Positions 60,960-64,000 of a stretch of 64,000 nucleotides of DNA are shown here, one piece after another (the stretch's first letter is position 1; every line of letters starts with the position of its first letter). Made by a program: the position numbers and the translations under genes. Under the pieces are notes generated by a model, which was not told the DNA's origin, did no database searches, and was given only the letters and a program-made list of their open reading frames with translations. Source of the stretch: Sphagnum magellanicum (Eukaryota; Streptophyta; Sphagnopsida; Sphagnales; Sphagnaceae); contig CM038922.1 of assembly GCA_021904315.1 (NCBI GenBank), forward strand, positions 6,485,347 to 6,549,346, read 5' to 3'.

Positions 60960-61290
60960 CAATGGTGGGGGGACTTCAGTTTTTGTGGTGAGCTGAGTTT
61001 CACCTTGTCTCTCCTTTTTCTTAGCGCCTCCATTACTGCTCCTACTTGTAAAGCCACTATAATGAGTCTTGAACCTTGTGGATTAACTGCTGATTTTCAG
61101 CATTTCATTCCCAGATTTAATAAATTTCCAAGCCACTACTATAATGAGTCTTGAACCTTGTGCATTAAATGCTGATTTTCAGCATTTCATTCCCAGATTT
61201 AATAAATTTCCGTACTTTATGGATACCCCTGAAAGAAGGGTTTGGGGTGAAAGGAGGCCCAAAGACAGTGGTGACTTTACAAATAATTTT
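60960..61290 (+). repeat. Dispersed repeat family B, copy 2, with 79-bp tandem duplication
   Basis: Homologous to 3640-3905. The unit beginning AAGCCACTA at 61051 is repeated at 61130 and ends AATAAATTTCC, with two clear substitutions between units. The 3.7-kb copy has only one unit. Confidence 0.9.
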
Positions 61291-61445
61291 AGTAATTTAC
61301 ACTTACACATCCCAAAACATTTACATGGGGCGTGTAAGTGTATATGACAAATATTTACACTGGCCTCGTGTAAGTGTCAAAAAATATATATACACTACAA
61401 CAGGATAAGTGTAAAAAATATGGACGTGTAAGTAAGTGTAACAAA
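61291..61445 (+). repeat. TGTAAGTGTAAATG-type degenerate repeat (right block)
   Basis: Contains TTTACACTTACACATCC, GGCGTGTAAGTGTATATGAC, CTCGTGTAAGTGTC, GATAAGTGTAAAAAATATGG and CGTGTAAGTAAGTGTAAC. Same phrase as the left block, on both strands. Confidence 0.7.
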
Positions 61446-61574
61446 TGGATTAGAGTTTCCTTATATGCCTGACTTTCCACCTCTCATTTAGTGCCTCATT
61501 CATTCTCTCTTGCCTGTTGTTGTTGTTAGCAAAGTCTTGCAATAAAGGACTAAACTTTGAAAATATCTATCGGA

Positions 61575-61850
61575 AGGGACTTGAAATTTTAGGGTTCAGT
61601 TGTTGGGGTTTATGACTTGAAATTTTTAAGTTTAACTTTTAAAGTTCAGGTTTTAAGGATTACATTTTGGGGCTTGAGATTAAGGTATAGGGTTTGAAAT
61701 TAGGGTTTGAAGGTCTGAAATTATGGATTCAGATCTGAAACTAGGGTTTTAGGGTGTGAAATTCGAGTTTTAAGGTATGTTATTAAGGTTTCAGGTTTGA
61801 AATCAGGGTTTCATGGTTTGAAATTAGAGTTTCAAGCCTGAAATTAAAGA
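61575..61850 (+). repeat. Telomere-like degenerate minisatellite
   Basis: About a dozen units of the form GAAATTAGGGTTT(GA/CA)AGG(T/C)(T/C)T, period 20-25 bp, each containing AGGGTTT or a one-base variant, all in the same orientation. No open frame crosses it. Confidence 0.8.
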
Positions 61851-62984
61851 AATGGTGGATTGCACAAAAAAACAATGTTTTTATATTGAAATATTATTTA
61901 TAATTCTAGAATTTCCGTAATTTCTATTTTAAATTCCTCTTCTAAAAAAAATTGAACCTACTTTGTATTTTCCAATTGTATGATGTTTATTTAGTGCAAT
62001 TTTTTTGTTATTTAACTTGTTCCTTGGTTTTTGTGTTATTTTGTAGATTTTAAACTTGTCTACCATGACTTTGGTTGTGGAGGATTGAGCCAATAAGGAA
62101 AAGACATCTCATATCAATTATGTACATAAGTTTTTACAATAGAAAAAACCGATGTTGCTAAATGTGGTTATCACTGTTTTTCAAGCGACATTTCAAGCAC
62201 TATTGATGTTCATAGCCAATCAGATGATGACCACTTGAAAGCTCTTTTGCATTGCATGAATTGATGAACAATTATGAATGTAGTTGTAAGCAATGTAAGT
62301 GGACATCGGTTCTACAATTTGACAAATTGTGACATAACTAAGCTTGTTGATATTTGATCCTATAGTTACAACTAGTCTCCTTCAAAGCATGCAACCTCCA
62401 AAATTGTGAGTCCTAGTGTTTTTAATTCCCTTGTGATTCAATTAGTTTACTTTTCAAAATACTAATAATATATTTAATTTCATCATTGATAGTGACATTG
62501 ATAGTTCATATGTTTTGAACATAATTCATGTGTTTCATAGTTCATACTTGACATTGATATATTTCAATGGAATTTTATTGTGTATGGTTTCCATTACTTA
62601 TTTTATGTACCTAATTATTTTTTGAAAGGAAAAACAAATAAGTTATTGTACTTTTTTCAATTATTTGTTTCTTTTTTTTACATGATATAGATGATTTTTT
62701 AATGCATGTGAATTGAATTGAGTTTGAAATTTGATTTTCATATAAACTTGAATTTAGAAACATTAGAAAGAAAGCTTGAACACAATTTGGAATGAATGTA
62801 GAGTTTATTTTTAAAGATCTTAATAGAATAGGGGGGCTTCACAAAAACCATAATGCCCTCCATCAAAACATAAAACCTTCCTTTGAAAACATAAAACCCC
62901 TTAAAATAGACCCCAAAAAAAAAACAATGCTTTATAAAAACATACCTTCCAAATACAACAGAAAATTTCTAGTGGATTTTTACA
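61851..62984. other. AT-rich intergenic DNA
   Basis: A plus-strand frame at 62792-63100 runs into the AT microsatellite of repeat family A and is not a gene. No other feature seen. Confidence 0.5.
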
Positions 62985-63047
62985 ATAGTTGTCAAAATCT
63001 TGACTCCATGGTTACTATGCATAGGATGCAAAGGCCAAAACGTCAAA

Positions 63048-63083
<36 letters not shown>

Positions 63084-64000
63084 CAATACAAAAGGTTTAG
63101 GGTTTAGGGAAAGCACCAAAAGTATAAACTATAAAAATTATTCCTAACAACCCATAAGGTAATACAAATATGCTCAAAAAGGGGGGGGGTTCAACAATGT
63201 TTTTGCCAATTTGGGGGGCGGGGCAAGGGGGGGTGTTTAGTCCCAACTCCTCCTCTGCATAATAAACACTAGTGTGGCCTTTGCCATTGCCCCAAGTGTT
63301 ACCACATCCTCAACTGATTTTTCCTTCCAAAACCTGGTATTTTGGAATTTATTTATTTGAATTTTCAGCAGCAGAAATCACTTCAAAATCAATATATCTC
63401 CCCACATTCTGAATCCAAATCTTACCAATTAAATTCCATTGAATCCTGCTCATTACGATCTTTCCAACAACAGCCAAGGCACATTCCAATTCCCTAAAAA
63501 ATTTCAGCGACGATTTTAATTTAATTTTCATTGAAGAAATCATTCAATATTCAAGAACTTTTGCATTACAAGTCCAAATGTCATGGAACAAAGCCTATGC
63601 ACCCCTCTTGTCGAGAGCTTTCCAAAGACACCAAGAACACAATCTGAAGCATCCCAGTTCAGTGGATCTTATAGCTACAAAACAAAACAAACTGCCTTCC
63701 TTCATAGATAGATGATGATGCCAAAGTTGACTCTCATAGTGCACCCACCAACCAGCCTTTCTTTTCTTTTCTCCTCCTGGGCTATTTATAGCCAAAAAGC
63801 TATATTAAAAATAAACAGTGCTAAAATCAAGTGCTGTATGGAGATGATCAATAGCCAGAATTTAACCCAAATCCAAAGAAAAGTCACCAAAAGCAAAATC
63901 CGTACTTTTTTGCAGGTTTTTTTTTTGGAATCTCACCCTGTGTATGACCAAACTCAGGGTTCTAGTGTTGTGTTTTTCTTACTATACGGATAACTCTTTT
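62985..64000 (+). repeat. Dispersed repeat family A, longest copy (cut by window end)
   Basis: Modules in order: TTGTCAAAATCTTGAC...GGCCAAAACGTCAAAG with (AT)n at 63049-63082; telomere-like GGTTTAGGGTTTAGGG at 63094; G-runs at 63181-63232; CTCCTCTGCATAATAAACAC; a 430-bp module shared with 2760-3230; GATGATGCCAAAGTTGACTCT; and TATAGCCAAAAAGCTATATT...TCAAGTGCT. It is the only copy holding all modules in one piece, so it defines the family order. Confidence 0.8.

Noticed and set aside
1..64000. tRNA, rRNA or organellar gene insertions
   Set aside because: No cloverleaf, rRNA core or plastid/mitochondrial gene sequence was recognised anywhere in the window.

Overview
The window looks like nuclear DNA of a land plant with a large, transposon-rich genome. 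It is AT-rich and almost gene-free. It carries spliced plant-specific coding sequence, plant-type telomere motifs (CCCTAAA) scattered internally, and relics of Ty3/gypsy, hAT, CACTA and pogo-like elements. The single convincing host gene is a two-exon class II LOB-domain (LBD/ASL) transcription-factor gene on the minus strand (29674 to 27629). The Ty3 relic has a PHD finger at its integrase C-terminus. From memory, such proteins are more typical of algae, seed-free plants or gymnosperms than of angiosperms, so a fern, lycophyte or gymnosperm is my low-confidence guess.

Layout. 1-4.9 kb: AT-rich DNA with dispersed repeats and a head-to-head telomere motif. 4.9-9.3 kb: remnants of two different hAT transposase genes, both on the minus strand, the second preceded by degenerate CCCTAAA repeats. 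9.8-10.1 kb: a GT-rich degenerate minisatellite. 10.4-19.1 kb: two short CACTA-type elements of one family in opposite orientation, separated by featureless AT-rich DNA. 19.1-26.6 kb: AT-rich DNA with a 71-bp tandem duplication and one inverted-repeat pair. 26.6-30.5 kb: the LBD gene and its promoter, visibly richer in GC. 31-43 kb: a mosaic of dispersed repeat families, two MITE copies, a GC-rich G-run island and nested tandem duplications. 44-48.2 kb: an unrecognised frame, then a truncated Ty3/gypsy element with RT end, RNase H, integrase and PHD finger. 48.2-57.6 kb: AT-rich DNA with no recognisable gene. 57.6-61.9 kb: a dense nest of two pogo-like MITEs, a long hairpin, a complete solo LTR with target-site duplication, tandem repeats and a telomere-like minisatellite. 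62-64 kb: another copy of the main dispersed repeat family, cut by the window edge.

There is no operon, pathway or defence system. The window is one transcription-factor gene in a transposon graveyard. The best points are the PHD-tailed Ty3 polyprotein, the nested insertions at 58.8-60.7 kb (for which 31.1-31.75 kb is an empty-site paralogue), and the unusually long LBD protein with an EAR-like motif. All homology calls were made by eye without database searches.
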